DNA of 64,000 nucleotides from Cupriavidus pauculus (GTDB lineage: Bacteria > Pseudomonadota > Gammaproteobacteria > Burkholderiales > Burkholderiaceae). Below are positions 29,088 through 41,380 of this stretch, piece after piece (within the stretch, counting starts at the first letter, position 1; every line of letters begins with the position of its first letter). The stretch lies in assembly GCF_008693385.1 (NCBI RefSeq), contig NZ_CP044065.1:1984001-2048000 (forward strand), given 5' to 3'. The notes beneath the pieces were generated by a model that saw only the letters and a program-made list of their open reading frames with translations, had not been told where the DNA came from and ran no database searches. The position numbers were made by a program, and so were the translations under genes.

Positions 29088-29984
29088 CTAACCCAGCAGG
29101 AAGGCCTCGGTGAGGCGCGCCACGGCTTCCGGCTGATCGTGATGGATCATATGGCCCGCGTCATCGACCGTGGCCTCGCGGAAGTCGCGGAACGCGCGGA
29201 AGCGCTCGCGGAATTCGGGAATCGGCTCCTTGTGCGCGAGCCGCGCCAGCGTGGGGGAATCGCGCCCCTCCACATGCAGGACCGGCGCCGTGACCTGCTC
29301 CCAGATCGCCATGATTTCGTCGATCCGGTACAGCTGCGGATTCACCATCTTGTGCGCGGGATCGGCCAGTAACGCCCATTGCCCGTCGGCATTCCGGCGC
29401 GACCAGTGCGCCGCGAGGAACGCCGCGCGATCGTCGCGCAGGCGCGGGTTGGTTTTCTGCAGACGTTCGGCCACCTCGCGCTCGCTCGCATAGGTACGCA
29501 ACTGCGGCCGCTCGCGAAGTTCGTCGAGCCATTTGGCCAGCCGGCCCGGGGCCTGCGCGGGATGCGTGCGCGTCATGCCGAAGCCTTCCAGATCCACCAC
29601 GCGGCGCACGCGCTGCGGCCGCACGCCCGCGTAGATGCAGACGAGATTCGCGCCCATGCTATGGCCCAGCAGATCAACCTGTCCCTCGGGCTGATAGTGG
29701 TCGACCAGGGCCTCGAGATCGGCCACGTAGTCGCCGAACCAGTACGACTCGGTGCCCGGAAAGCGGCTCGGCCAGTCGGTTTCGCCAAAACCGCGCCAGT
29801 CCATCGCGATGACGTGCCAGTCGTGCGCGAGCGCATCGACGAGAAACTGGAACGACGCGGCGACGTCCATCCAGCCATGGAGCATGAACAGCTTGCGGGC
29901 GCCGTCCTGCCCCCAGTGCCGGACATGAGTGCGCAGACCGCGCAGCGTGATAAATTCCGAACGCGATGTTTCCGTGATGGTCAT
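29088..29984 (-). CDS. Alpha/beta hydrolase
   Basis: A 298-residue hydrolase with HGWMDVAASFQ (oxyanion region), the nucleophile elbow LLGHSMGAN (Ser), and the terminal His in DAGHMIHHDQPE. The Asp member is likely in the VEGRDSPTL segment. Substrate unknown. A strong GAGGAG ribosome binding site precedes the ATG at 29984. It is divergent from an acyl-CoA synthetase with a shared palindromic regulatory region, which hints at a role with acyl or ester compounds. Confidence 0.85.
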   Translation of the reverse strand: MTITETSRSEFITLRGLRTHVRHWGQDGARKLFMLHGWMDVAASFQFLVDALAHDWHVIAMDWRGFGETDWPSRFPGTESYWFGDYVADLEALVDHYQPEGQVDLLGHSMGANLVCIYAGVRPQRVRRVVDLEGFGMTRTHPAQAPGRLAKWLDELRERPQLRTYASEREVAERLQKTNPRLRDDRAAFLAAHWSRRNADGQWALLADPAHKMVNPQLYRIDEIMAIWEQVTAPVLHVEGRDSPTLARLAHKEPIPEFRERFRAFRDFREATVDDAGHMIHHDQPEAVARLTEAFLLG

Positions 29985-30031
29985 GGTGCTCCTCGTACCG
30001 CGGCCCGGCGCGGGGCGTCGGGACAAGAATA

Positions 30032-30072
30032 GAACGATCGTTCGTTTTACCCGGCGATTATGCGGTAAAACG
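30032..30072. promoter_or_regulatory. Two inverted repeats in a divergent promoter region
   Basis: A perfect 12-bp palindrome GAACGATCGTTC (30032-30043) is followed by a second inverted repeat with 9-bp arms, CGTTTTACC (30043-30051) and GGTAAAACG (30064-30072). They lie between the divergent starts at 29984 and 30101. The first resembles operators of TetR-family repressors that control acyl-CoA metabolism, but no regulator gene is adjacent. Confidence 0.5.
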
Positions 30073-30100
30073 GACGCGAACGACAACCGGAGACACCCGC

Positions 30101-31822
30101 ATGACCGCCCTGCCCGCGGACCGCCGCGACGACTATCGCGCGCTGCACGACACATTCCGCTGGAACGTGCCCGATGAATTCAACCTTGCCGAGGTATGTT
30201 GCGGCCGCTGGGCGCGCGACCGCAACACGATGCTGCGCGTGGCGGTCTATACCGAGCACGAGGACGGCCGGCGCGGCGCGCACACCTACGCCTATATCCA
30301 GGCCGAGGCCAACCGCCTGTCGCGCGCGCTGCGCAACCTCGGCGTGCGGCGCGGGGATCGCGTCGCCATCGTCATGCCCCAGCGCATCGAGACCGTCATC
30401 GCGGGCATGGCCGTCTATCAGCTTGGCGCGGTGGCCATGCCGCTCTCGATGCTGTTCGGCCCGGAGGCGCTCTCGTATCGCATCGATCACAGCGAGACAC
30501 GCGTGGCCATCGTCGACGAGACCTCGATCGACAATCTGCTCGCCGCGCGCCACGAGTGCCCGACGCTCGCGACCGTGATCGCCGTCGGCGATGCGCAAGG
30601 CCGCGGCGATCGGGACTGGGACACGCTGCTCGCGGCACAGTTGCCGACGTTCACGGCCGAGGTCACGAAAGCGGACGAGGCCGCGGTGCTCATCTACACG
30701 AGCGGCACCACGGGACCGCCCAAGGGCGCGCTGCTGCCGCACCGCGCGCTCATCGGCAACCTGACCGGCTTCGTTTGCTCGCAGAACTGGTATCCGCAGG
30801 ACCACGACGTGTTCTGGAGCCCGGCCGACTGGGCATGGACGGGCGGACTGTGGGACGCGCTGATGCCCGCGCTCTATTTCGGCAAGCCGATCGTCGGCTA
30901 TCAGGGCCGCTTCACGCCGGAGCGCGCGTTCGAGATCCTGCAACGCTATCGCGTCACCAACACGTTCCTGTTCCCGACCGCGCTCAAGCAGATGATGAAG
31001 GCGTGCCCCGAGCCGGCGAAGCGTTACGACCTGCGCCTGCGCGCGATCATGAGCGCGGGCGAAGCCGTCGGCGAGACCGTGTTCAGCTGGTGCCGCGACG
31101 CGCTCGGCATCGTGGTCAACGAGATGTTCGGGCAGACCGAGATGAACTACATCGTCGGGAATTGCACGGCGCAGCACGACGAGGGACGCCTTGGCTGGCC
31201 CGCGCGGCCGGGGTCGATGGGTCGGCCCTACCCGGGGCACCGCGTGGCGATCATCGACGAGGATGGCGCGCCCGTGGCCGCCGGCGAGGACGGCGAGGTG
31301 GCGGTCTGCGCGACCGATATTCACGGCCATCCGGATCCGGTGTTCTTCCTCGGCTACTGGAAGAACGAGGCGGCCACGCAGAACAAGTATGTGGAACGCG
31401 ACGGGCTGCGCTGGTGCCGCACGGGGGACCTTGCGCGCATGGATGCCGATGGCTACCTCTGGTATCAGGGCCGCGCGGACGACGTGTTCAAGTCCTCGGG
31501 CTATCGCATCGGGCCGAGCGAGATCGAGAACTGCCTGCTCAAGCATCCGGCGGTGTCCAATTGCGCGGTGGTGCCGTCGCCCGATCCCGAACGGGGCGCG
31601 ATCGTCAAGGCGTTCATCGTGCTGACGCCGTCGGTCCAGCGCTCGGCGGAACGCGACGCGGCGCTGATCGTCGAACTGCAGCAGCACGTGCGCGGCCAAC
31701 TCGCGCCGTACGAGTACCCGAAGGCAATCGAATTCATCGACCAGTTGCCGATGACGACCACGGGCAAGATCCAGCGGCGCGTGCTGCGGCTGCTGGAGGA
31801 AGAGCGCGCGGGCAAACGATAA
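30101..31822 (+). CDS. AMP-forming acyl-CoA synthetase, medium-chain type
   Basis: A 573-residue ANL-superfamily ligase that activates a carboxylic acid to its CoA ester through an acyl-AMP. The P-loop motif is IYTSGTTGPPKGAL, A5 is EMFGQTEMNY, the hinge region is TGDLARMDADGYLWYQGRADDVFKSSGYRIGP and the catalytic Lys is in MTTTGKIQRRVL (A10). It is closest in style to the AcsM/butyryl-CoA synthetase group. CCGGAGAC precedes the ATG. The likely substrate class is medium-chain or aromatic acids; this is not readable from the sequence. Confidence 0.9.
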   Translation: MTALPADRRDDYRALHDTFRWNVPDEFNLAEVCCGRWARDRNTMLRVAVYTEHEDGRRGAHTYAYIQAEANRLSRALRNLGVRRGDRVAIVMPQRIETVIAGMAVYQLGAVAMPLSMLFGPEALSYRIDHSETRVAIVDETSIDNLLAARHECPTLATVIAVGDAQGRGDRDWDTLLAAQLPTFTAEVTKADEAAVLIYTSGTTGPPKGALLPHRALIGNLTGFVCSQNWYPQDHDVFWSPADWAWTGGLWDALMPALYFGKPIVGYQGRFTPERAFEILQRYRVTNTFLFPTALKQMMKACPEPAKRYDLRLRAIMSAGEAVGETVFSWCRDALGIVVNEMFGQTEMNYIVGNCTAQHDEGRLGWPARPGSMGRPYPGHRVAIIDEDGAPVAAGEDGEVAVCATDIHGHPDPVFFLGYWKNEAATQNKYVERDGLRWCRTGDLARMDADGYLWYQGRADDVFKSSGYRIGPSEIENCLLKHPAVSNCAVVPSPDPERGAIVKAFIVLTPSVQRSAERDAALIVELQQHVRGQLAPYEYPKAIEFIDQLPMTTTGKIQRRVLRLLEEERAGKR

Positions 31823-31833
31823 GAGATGGCGGT

Positions 31834-32706
31834 CTAGCCGGCCGCCCCCTCGAGCCAGGCCAGTTCATCGTCATCGAACCCGGCCGCGCGCCGCGCCTCG
31901 ACGTTGAACGGTCCCCGCGGCTTCGGCGCGCCGTATTGCCGCGAAAGCAATGGGTAGGTCGCCACCGGATCGAGCCCGCGCCGCGCGCACAGATACCGGT
32001 ACCAGCGATTGCCGATCGCCACGTGCCCGACCTCGTCGCGCAGGATGATGTCGATGATCGCGGCGGCCGCGTCATCCCCCGCCTCGGCCAGCTTGGCCCG
32101 CACGGGCGGCGATGCATCGAGCCCGCGCGCCTCGAGCGTGCGCGGCACCAGCGCCATGCGCGCCAGCACGTCGCCGGCGGTCTTGTCGCACATCTCCCAG
32201 AGCGAGTTGTGCGCCGTGAAATCGCCGTACCGCGCGCCCAGCGTCTCGAGATGGTCCGCCAGCAGTGTGAAGTGGTAGGCCTCCTCGTCCGCCACGCGCA
32301 TCCAGTCGGTATAGAACGCCGCCGGCATTCCCGAAAACCGCCATACCGCGTCGAGCGCGAGGTTGATCGCGTTGAATTCGATATGGCACAGCGCATGGAT
32401 CAGATTGGCGCGCCCGGCCGTCGTGTGGATCGACCGCCGCCGCTCCACATGCTGCGGCGGCACGAGTTCGGGCCGCTCGGGCCGCCCCGGCAGCGCGCGG
32501 GCAGGATCTGCAACGATGCATGCATCGGTGTCGATCGAACCTGCACCGGCCGCGCCCTCCCCGCTACCCTCCAGCGCCGCGTACAGCGCCCGCGTGGCCG
32601 CCGCCTTGGCCCGGGCATCGTTCATGCATAGCAGCTCGAGCGCCTGCGCGCGCACGGGACGCGGCAGCGGTGGATGTGACGGCAAGGCGGGTGGGATCAC
32701 TGGCAT
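31834..32706 (-). CDS. DUF455 ferritin-like protein
   Basis: A protein of about 290 residues with the DUF455 signature. Helices carry Glu and His at ALCHIEFNAINLALDA, ADEEAYHFTLL and ILRDEVGHVAIGNRWY, which could hold a di-iron centre as in ferritin-like and MiaE-type enzymes. Function unknown. The start is uncertain: ATG at 32706 is used, while ATG at 32733 would add nine residues; neither has a good ribosome binding site. It is convergent with the acyl-CoA synthetase. Confidence 0.8.
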   Translation of the reverse strand: MPVIPPALPSHPPLPRPVRAQALELLCMNDARAKAAATRALYAALEGSGEGAAGAGSIDTDACIVADPARALPGRPERPELVPPQHVERRRSIHTTAGRANLIHALCHIEFNAINLALDAVWRFSGMPAAFYTDWMRVADEEAYHFTLLADHLETLGARYGDFTAHNSLWEMCDKTAGDVLARMALVPRTLEARGLDASPPVRAKLAEAGDDAAAAIIDIILRDEVGHVAIGNRWYRYLCARRGLDPVATYPLLSRQYGAPKPRGPFNVEARRAAGFDDDELAWLEGAAG

Positions 32707-32838
32707 CGGCGTAAAATCTCGTATGGCCGCCATTTTAACGGCGGCGGCGATGCGAGCCGGCAGTTCCCGCATCGGCCGGAAATTTGAAATCCGCGCGGCC
32801 ACCCCCACTTATCACGAATGCCTCAGGCAGGAGACTCC

Positions 32839-33363
32839 ATGGCGCTTTACCAGCTCGGCGACCTCACCCCCATCATCGACGACGATGCCTACGTGGCGAA
32901 GGAAGCGACGATCATCGGCAACGTGACGCTCAAGGCGCGTGCAAGTGCATGGCCCGGCGTGGTGATTCGCGGCGACAACGAGCCGATCGTGGTGGGCGAG
33001 GACACGAACCTGCAGGAAGGCGCGGTATTGCACACCGACCCGGGCCGTCCGATGACGCTCGGCAACAAGGTGTCGGTCGGCCATCAGGCCATGCTGCATG
33101 GCTGCACGGTCGGCGACGGCTCGCTGATCGGCATCCAGGCCGTGGTGCTGAACGGCGCCGTGATCGGGAAGGAATGCCTCGTCGGCGCCGGCGCGCTGGT
33201 GACCGAAGGCAAGGTGTTCCCGGATCGCTCGCTGATCATCGGCACGCCCGCCAAGGTCGTGCGCCAGCTGACGGACGAGGACGTGGCCAACCTGTACCGC
33301 AATGCAGAAACCTATGCCAAGCGCCAGGCGACCTACAAGGTCGCGCTGAAGCGCATCGACTGA
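32839..33363 (+). CDS. Gamma-carbonic anhydrase family protein
   Basis: A 174-residue left-handed beta-helix protein of the YrdA/PaaY group. Hexapeptide repeats run from KEATIIGNVTL through GCTVGDGSLIGIQAVVLNGAVIG. His residues at LHTDPG, VGHQAM and LHGCTV form the metal site seen in gamma-class carbonic anhydrases. AGGAG at 32827 fixes the start at 32839, not the upstream ATG at 32818. Activity as a carbonic anhydrase is not proven for many relatives. It is followed by hslO 31 nt later. Confidence 0.88.
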   Translation: MALYQLGDLTPIIDDDAYVAKEATIIGNVTLKARASAWPGVVIRGDNEPIVVGEDTNLQEGAVLHTDPGRPMTLGNKVSVGHQAMLHGCTVGDGSLIGIQAVVLNGAVIGKECLVGAGALVTEGKVFPDRSLIIGTPAKVVRQLTDEDVANLYRNAETYAKRQATYKVALKRID

Positions 33364-33394
33364 ATTGATTGAAGCAAACCAGAAGGACCGCTTA

Positions 33395-34417
33395 GTGACC
33401 GCCTCCACCAACCCCGACATTCTCCAGAAATTCCTGTTCGACGCCGCCCCCGTGCGTGGCGAACTCGTACGCATGGAAGCCACCTGGCAGGAAGTGCTGA
33501 ACCGCCACGCCTATCCGCTGGCGGTCCGGCACGTACTGGGCGAGATGATGGCGGCCGCGGCGCTGCTGTCCGCCAACCTCAAGTTCAACGGCGCGCTGGT
33601 CATGCAGGTCCACGGCGACGGCCCCGTGCGCATGCTCGTGGTCGAATGCCTGTCCGACCTGTCGATGCGCGCCACGGCCAAGCTGGCCGAGGGCGCCGAG
33701 ATCCCCGACGACGCCACGCTGCGCCAGATGGTCAACGTCAAGGGACAAGGCCGCTTCGCGATCACGCTCGACCCGCAGGACAAGCTGCCGGGCCAACAGG
33801 CGTACCAGGGCATCGTGCCGCTGTCCGACGCGCATGGTCCGCTGAACTCGGTCAGCGAAGTGCTCGAGCACTATATGCAGGCGTCCGAGCAGCTCGACAC
33901 ACGCCTGTGGCTCGCGGCCAACGACCAGGTGGCGGCCGGCATGCTGCTGCAGAAGCTGCCGTCGTATGGCGGCACGCTCGAAGCCTACGGCAACGCGCCC
34001 GCGCAGGTCGGCGAGACCGGCGAGCCGCTGAGCGACGATGCCCGCGCGCAGGACCTCGACACGTGGGATCGCGCGTGCCAGCTCGGCGCCACGCTGAAGC
34101 AGGAAGAACTGCTCGGGGAAACGCCCGAGACGCTGCTGCGCAAGCTGTTCTGGGAAGACATCGAGGCCACGGGCCTGCGCGTGTTCGAGCCGATGCAGCC
34201 GCATTTCCAGTGCTCGTGCTCGCGCGAGAAAGTCGCTGGCATGCTGCAATCGCTGGGCCGCGAGGAGATCGAAGGCATCATCGCGGAGCGCGGCCACGTC
34301 GAGATCCATTGCGATTTCTGCGGCCAGCGCTACGAGTTCGACCCCGTCGATAGCGCGCAGCTGTTCACGGCACCGGTCGCGACCGGCGCGGGCGACGGCG
34401 CACATCAACACCACTGA
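33395..34417 (+). CDS. hslO: Redox-regulated chaperone Hsp33
   Basis: Chaperone that turns on when its zinc-bound cysteines are oxidised. 340 residues with the conserved N-terminal domain (LQKFLFDAAPVRGELV, HPLG-type DP-QDKLPG region) and the C-terminal zinc switch: CSCS at FQCSCSREKV and CDFC at IHCDFCGQRYEF. The start is GTG at 33395 with AGAAGGAC nine bases upstream. The order gamma-carbonic anhydrase then hslO is found in many Burkholderiaceae. Confidence 0.95.
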   Translation: MTASTNPDILQKFLFDAAPVRGELVRMEATWQEVLNRHAYPLAVRHVLGEMMAAAALLSANLKFNGALVMQVHGDGPVRMLVVECLSDLSMRATAKLAEGAEIPDDATLRQMVNVKGQGRFAITLDPQDKLPGQQAYQGIVPLSDAHGPLNSVSEVLEHYMQASEQLDTRLWLAANDQVAAGMLLQKLPSYGGTLEAYGNAPAQVGETGEPLSDDARAQDLDTWDRACQLGATLKQEELLGETPETLLRKLFWEDIEATGLRVFEPMQPHFQCSCSREKVAGMLQSLGREEIEGIIAERGHVEIHCDFCGQRYEFDPVDSAQLFTAPVATGAGDGAHQHH

Positions 34418-34457
34418 GGCACCGCCCGAGCGCGGCCATTGTTTGGAGGAGGCTGAG

Positions 34458-34892
34458 ATGAAGACCTTGCCAGACCGGAAGATCGTTTCCCGCGCGTTGG
34501 CCGCGCTGCTAATGGGTGGGTCGATGGCCGGCCTGCTTGGCGGCTTGCTGGGCGGCTGCGCGGCGGACCTGCCGCGTGACATCAATGGCGCACCCTTCAC
34601 CTCGCGGCTCGCGCCCAACGCGGTGCCGCCCCCGCCCGTCACCGCCGAGCAGAAGCAGCAGCTGACCGCCCTCAACGCGCAGATCCTGCGCGACCAGGAG
34701 TCGGTCATCGCGCGCCAGCAGGAGGCGCAGGCGTGGGCCTACGCGGCGTATCCCTACACGAACTGGAACATGTACTACGGGGGCTGGGGTGGCGGCTGGG
34801 GTGGCGGCAGCCGCTGGGGCTACGGCGTCAGCGTCGGCTCGCCCGGATACTGGGGCGGCGGCTGGGGGGGTTACCCGTACGGCTGGTGGTGA
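34458..34892 (+). CDS. Small lipoprotein with Gly/Tyr/Trp-rich tail
   Basis: A 144-residue product. The signal peptide ends in a lipobox (LLGGC). A middle segment is helical and Gln-rich (EQKQQLTALNAQILRDQESVIARQQEAQAW). The last 45 residues are a run of GGWGG, GGG and GYPYGWW-type repeats. A strong GGAGGAGG ribosome binding site precedes the ATG. Such Gly/aromatic tails occur in many uncharacterised betaproteobacterial surface lipoproteins. Function unknown. Confidence 0.8.
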   Translation: MKTLPDRKIVSRALAALLMGGSMAGLLGGLLGGCAADLPRDINGAPFTSRLAPNAVPPPPVTAEQKQQLTALNAQILRDQESVIARQQEAQAWAYAAYPYTNWNMYYGGWGGGWGGGSRWGYGVSVGSPGYWGGGWGGYPYGWW

Positions 34893-34949
34893 CCGGGGGC
34901 AACCGGGGTGACTGGGGGGTGACCGGCAGCGAACGGCGGGAGATGCGGT

Positions 34950-35294
34950 TCAGTGATGCCCGCCCATGCCGGCGACCGAGTTCGGCGGCGGCGGCAGCGG
35001 CGGCGTGGCGCTGACCTTCGGGGCCGGCGCGACGAACTGCACGAACACTTCGCCTTCCTTGACCATGCCGAGCTCGTAGCGCGCGCGTTCCTCGATCGCG
35101 CCCGTGCCATCCTGCAAATCCTTCACTTCCCCTTCAAGCTTGGCGTTGCGCAGCTTCAGCGACTGGTTGCGGCTGGCCTGCTCTTCCACCTGATGGTTCA
35201 GATCCCAGACGCGCAGCCATCCGCCCTTGCCCAGCCAGAGCGGGTACTGGATAGCCAGCAGCAGGATAAACAGCAACAGCGAGATCAGGCGCAT
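34950..35294 (-). CDS. ftsB: Cell division protein FtsB
   Basis: Divisome membrane protein that works with FtsL and FtsQ. 114 residues: a short cytoplasmic start, one transmembrane helix ([20 protein letters not shown]), and a periplasmic coiled coil ([27 protein letters not shown]). [24 protein letters not shown] is the FtsB family motif. The Pro-rich tail is variable. The gene lies downstream of eno, as in most proteobacteria. Confidence 0.93.
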   Translation of the reverse strand: MRLISLLLFILLLAIQYPLWLGKGGWLRVWDLNHQVEEQASRNQSLKLRNAKLEGEVKDLQDGTGAIEERARYELGMVKEGEVFVQFVAPAPKVSATPPLPPPPNSVAGMGGHH

Positions 35295-35434
35295 CTGAGA
35301 CAGGAAGGGGCGCTAGTCAAGGGGCGCTAGTCAAATTCGGAGCGATATGAGCCGGCACAATCATGGCGCATGCCGCACGAGAATGCAAAGCAAAAGCGCA
35401 GGAACGCCTGTAAAAGGTGTTCCAACATGCAACG

Positions 35435-35471
35435 AAAAACGGCGCCGCCCTCATCTCGAGGACAGCGCCGT
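35435..35471 (-). terminator. Terminator downstream of eno
   Basis: On the minus strand, ACGGCGC and GCGCCGT (35471-35465 and 35445-35439) form a stem whose inner part also pairs around GAGAT, followed by a TTTTT tract (35439-35435). It is 26 nt past the eno stop, so ftsB is probably expressed by read-through or from its own promoter. Confidence 0.7.
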
Positions 35472-35497
35472 CTTATCGGCAGGCAACCGCCAAAGGT

Positions 35498-36799
<1,302 letters not shown>

Positions 36800-36974
36800 C
36801 TACTGTTGATTCTTGATGCTGCTCGATTGGGAAACCGGGAAAGCATAGGCCAAGTTGCGCGCGGCGGCCATGCAGTATCTGCGAATTCTGTACGAAGTTT
36901 CAGTACTGACTGCCGATACCCGACACCGAAACGACATCGCCCGCGGCAGGCGCGGGCGATGGGAGCGTCATGGC

Positions 36975-37847
36975 TTACGCGCAGGCGGCGGGCCAGCCGA
37001 AGTTGTCCTCGAGGAAGCCCGCGCGCTTGACCAGCGCATCGAGGTCCCGGAGAACGGCCAGCAGTTCCTTCATGCGCGACAGCGGCACCGCGTTGGGGCC
37101 GTCGGACATCGCCTTGCTCGGATCCGGATGGGTCTCCATGAAGAGACCCGCCACACCGGTTGCCACCGCGGCGCGGGCCAGCACCGGCACGAACTCGCGC
37201 TGACCGCCCGAGCTCGTACCCTGTCCGCCCGGCAGCTGCACCGAGTGCGTGGCGTCGAATACCACGGGCGCACCCGTCTCGCGCATGATCGCGAGCGCGC
37301 GCATATCGGAAACGAGGTTGTTGTAGCCAAAGGAGACACCACGCTCGCAGGCCATGAACACGTCGTCCGGCAGACCCGCGTCGCGCGCGGCGTCACGGGC
37401 CTTGTCGATGACGTTCTTCATGTCGTGCGGCGCGAGAAACTGGCCCTTCTTGATATTCACGGGCTTGCCGCTCTGCGCGCAGGCACGGATGAAATCGGTC
37501 TGGCGGCACAGGAACGCGGGCGTCTGCAGCACGTCCACCACGGCGGCGACGGGCTTGACCTCGTCCACCTCGTGGATGTCCGTAAGCACCGGCACGCCGA
37601 TCTCGCGCTTCACCGTCGCCAGGATCTCGAGGCCGCGCTCCATGCCCGGACCGCGGAACGTCTTGCCCGAGGAACGGTTGGCCTTGTCGAACGACGACTT
37701 GTAGATGAACGGAATGCCGAGCGCCTTCGTGATCTCGCGCAGCTCGCCTGCCGTGTCGAGCGCCATCTGCTCGGACTCGATCACGCACGGACCGGCGATC
37801 AGGAAGAACGGATGGTTCAGGCCGACGTCGAATCCACACAGTTTCAT
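36975..37847 (-). CDS. kdsA: 3-deoxy-8-phosphooctulonate synthase
   Basis: Makes KDO-8-phosphate from arabinose 5-phosphate and phosphoenolpyruvate, for the lipopolysaccharide inner core. 290 residues, with [26 protein letters not shown], the DIHE region, FLCRQTDF and [14 protein letters not shown]. Ends near [16 protein letters not shown] precedes the ATG at 37847; pyrG ends 25 nt upstream. Confidence 0.98.
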   Translation of the reverse strand: MKLCGFDVGLNHPFFLIAGPCVIESEQMALDTAGELREITKALGIPFIYKSSFDKANRSSGKTFRGPGMERGLEILATVKREIGVPVLTDIHEVDEVKPVAAVVDVLQTPAFLCRQTDFIRACAQSGKPVNIKKGQFLAPHDMKNVIDKARDAARDAGLPDDVFMACERGVSFGYNNLVSDMRALAIMRETGAPVVFDATHSVQLPGGQGTSSGGQREFVPVLARAAVATGVAGLFMETHPDPSKAMSDGPNAVPLSRMKELLAVLRDLDALVKRAGFLEDNFGWPAACA

Positions 37848-37872
37848 GATGTCTCCTCAGTGGGGCCCGGGC

Positions 37873-39552
<1,680 letters not shown>

Positions 39553-39571
39553 TTATACATGAGCGAGCCCT

Positions 39572-40378
39572 TCATGCGCGTTCGCGCTTGGCTCGTACGG
39601 GCTGTCCCCAGCGGTCGGCGTCGTCACGCGCGAGCGGGAATTCCGCGGGCTTGCCGGCATCCCATTCAGGGTTGCAGATCTCGCCGAACACCTGGCGCAG
39701 ACGCTGCCCCCACGTGTCGCGGATCATACGGAAGTACGAATTCTTCTCGTCGATGGTGACGAAGCGCGTCACGCGCAGCGAGTCGGCCTCGTACACGAGC
39801 AGGTCCAGCGGCAGGCCCACCGAGATATTCGACTTCAGCGTCGAATCCATCGAGATCAGCGCGCACTTGGCACCCTCCCCGAGCGGCAGCGACGGATGCA
39901 CGACGCGATCGATGATCGGCTTGCCGTACTTCGCCTCGCCAATCTGGAAGTAGCAGTTCTCGGGCGTCGCCTCGACGAAGTTTCCGGCCGCGTAGATATG
40001 GAACAGCCGCGTGCGTTCGCCACGAATCTGGCCGCCGAACACGAGACTCACATTGAATTCGATGCCGGCGTCGCGCAGCGCGTGCGCATCGCGCTTGTGC
40101 ACGGCGCGCACCGCGTCGCCGACGATCGTCGCGGCTTCGTACATGTCCCGCGCGGTCCAGAGGGAGCGCTTCTCGTCGCGGCCTTCGGCCAGCAACTGGC
40201 GCACGGACTGGCTGATGGCAAGGTTGCCGGCCGTCATGAGCACCATCACGCGGTCGCCGGGTTCCTCGAACACCGTCATCTTGCGTGCAGTGGAGATCGC
40301 ATCCACACCGGCATTGGTGCGGGAATCGGAAAGGAATACCAGGCCGGCATCCAGCCGCATGGCTACGCAGTACGTCAT
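39572..40378 (-). CDS. Anbu-type proteasome homologue (BPH/COG3484)
   Basis: A 268-residue N-terminal nucleophile hydrolase like the proteasome beta subunit. After Met removal, Thr2 would be the N-terminal catalytic residue (TYCVAMRL); the beginning LVFLSDSRTNAGVDAIST is characteristic of Anbu. Its role is unknown. It is the last gene in a cluster with a transglutaminase-like protein, an alpha-E protein and a permuted ATP-grasp enzyme, a known association in proteobacteria that suggests peptide or protein-tag synthesis and breakdown. The longer frame to 40435 is not used because it would hide the Thr. Confidence 0.88.
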   Translation of the reverse strand: MTYCVAMRLDAGLVFLSDSRTNAGVDAISTARKMTVFEEPGDRVMVLMTAGNLAISQSVRQLLAEGRDEKRSLWTARDMYEAATIVGDAVRAVHKRDAHALRDAGIEFNVSLVFGGQIRGERTRLFHIYAAGNFVEATPENCYFQIGEAKYGKPIIDRVVHPSLPLGEGAKCALISMDSTLKSNISVGLPLDLLVYEADSLRVTRFVTIDEKNSYFRMIRDTWGQRLRQVFGEICNPEWDAGKPAEFPLARDDADRWGQPVRAKRERA

Positions 40379-40486
40379 GGCTATGATTTTGGGGGCGCCC
40401 GCCCGCGCGATGGCGCGTGCGGCATAAACCTGCATTCTAGCGCCCCGGGGAAAGCTCGCGCCCGTTTGAGGGATGGCGCAGCCGGG

Positions 40487-41305
40487 TCAGGCCACCTCGG
40501 AGATGTCGATCGTCACGGTCATGGTCTCGCCGGTACCGCCCTCGAGAATGCCCCGGATTGGTGCGGCGGACGCATAGTCGCGCCCCACGGCAAGGCGCAC
40601 GTGGCGGCCGTCCGTCACGCAGCGGTGCGTCACGTCGATGCTGCACCAGAGCCCGCTTTCGGGGTCGAGGCAGATATCGGCCCAGGCGTGGCTGGCCATC
40701 TCGGTAGCGGCGGGATCGTAGAAGTAACCGCTGACATACCGCGCCGGAATACCGAACGCGCGGCACGCGCCGACCATCACCTGCGCCTGGTCCTGGCACA
40801 CGCCGCTGCCGAGGTGGAAGGCCTCCGCCGCGGACGTGCCGACATCGGTCGTATTGGCCTTGTAGCGCACCCGGCCGGCAATGCCGTCGGCCAGTGCGAG
40901 CAGCGCGGGCAGTTCGTGCCCGGCTGCGAGGAACGGCGCGGCAAATGCGCGGATTTCCGCGGGCGCGGCCGTCATCGGCGTGGGTGCGACGAAGTACAGC
41001 GGCGAGACACGTGCCTCGCCCTCCTCGGGCAGGTCGTGGAAGCCCGTGGCGCCTGCCGTCGCGATCACCTCGACCTCGCCCGCGGCGACGATCTCGATGC
41101 GGCTGGCGGGGCCGGCCAGCGTGAAGTTGTGGATGATGTTGCCGAATCCGTCACGGGCTGCCGACAGATTGCCCGGGGCCGAGACTTGCCACGCGTGCAC
41201 CAACTGCAGCGGGCCCGTCCGCGGCTCCAGCCGCAGTTCGTGCACGCTGCGGCGCACGGGCTCCGCGTAGCGGTAGACGGTCTTGTGATGAATCTTGTAT
41301 TTCAC
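40487..41305 (-). CDS. Transglutaminase-like family protein
   Basis: A 272-residue cytoplasmic protein with the papain-like triad: Cys in LGSGVCQDQAQVMVGACRA, His in MASHAWADICL, and Asp in CSIDVTHRC. The N-terminal part is the beta-rich domain found before such cores (MKYKIHHKTVYRYAEPVRRSVHELRL). Members may act as peptidases or amidases more than as true crosslinking enzymes. Second from the end of the ATP-grasp/alpha-E/transglutaminase/Anbu cluster. Confidence 0.9.
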   Translation of the reverse strand: MKYKIHHKTVYRYAEPVRRSVHELRLEPRTGPLQLVHAWQVSAPGNLSAARDGFGNIIHNFTLAGPASRIEIVAAGEVEVIATAGATGFHDLPEEGEARVSPLYFVAPTPMTAAPAEIRAFAAPFLAAGHELPALLALADGIAGRVRYKANTTDVGTSAAEAFHLGSGVCQDQAQVMVGACRAFGIPARYVSGYFYDPAATEMASHAWADICLDPESGLWCSIDVTHRCVTDGRHVRLAVGRDYASAAPIRGILEGGTGETMTVTIDISEVA

Positions 41306-41380
41306 GGTAGATGCGAGCGCGCAGACCCGCGTGTGGGCAAGTCTGCGCGCGCCGCGCGCTCGGGGGGCATCGTATGTGCC

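Noticed and set aside
30047..31699. 550-codon minus-strand open frame opposite the acyl-CoA synthetase
   Set aside because: Antisense shadow of an enzyme with all ANL motifs; no domain in the alternative product.
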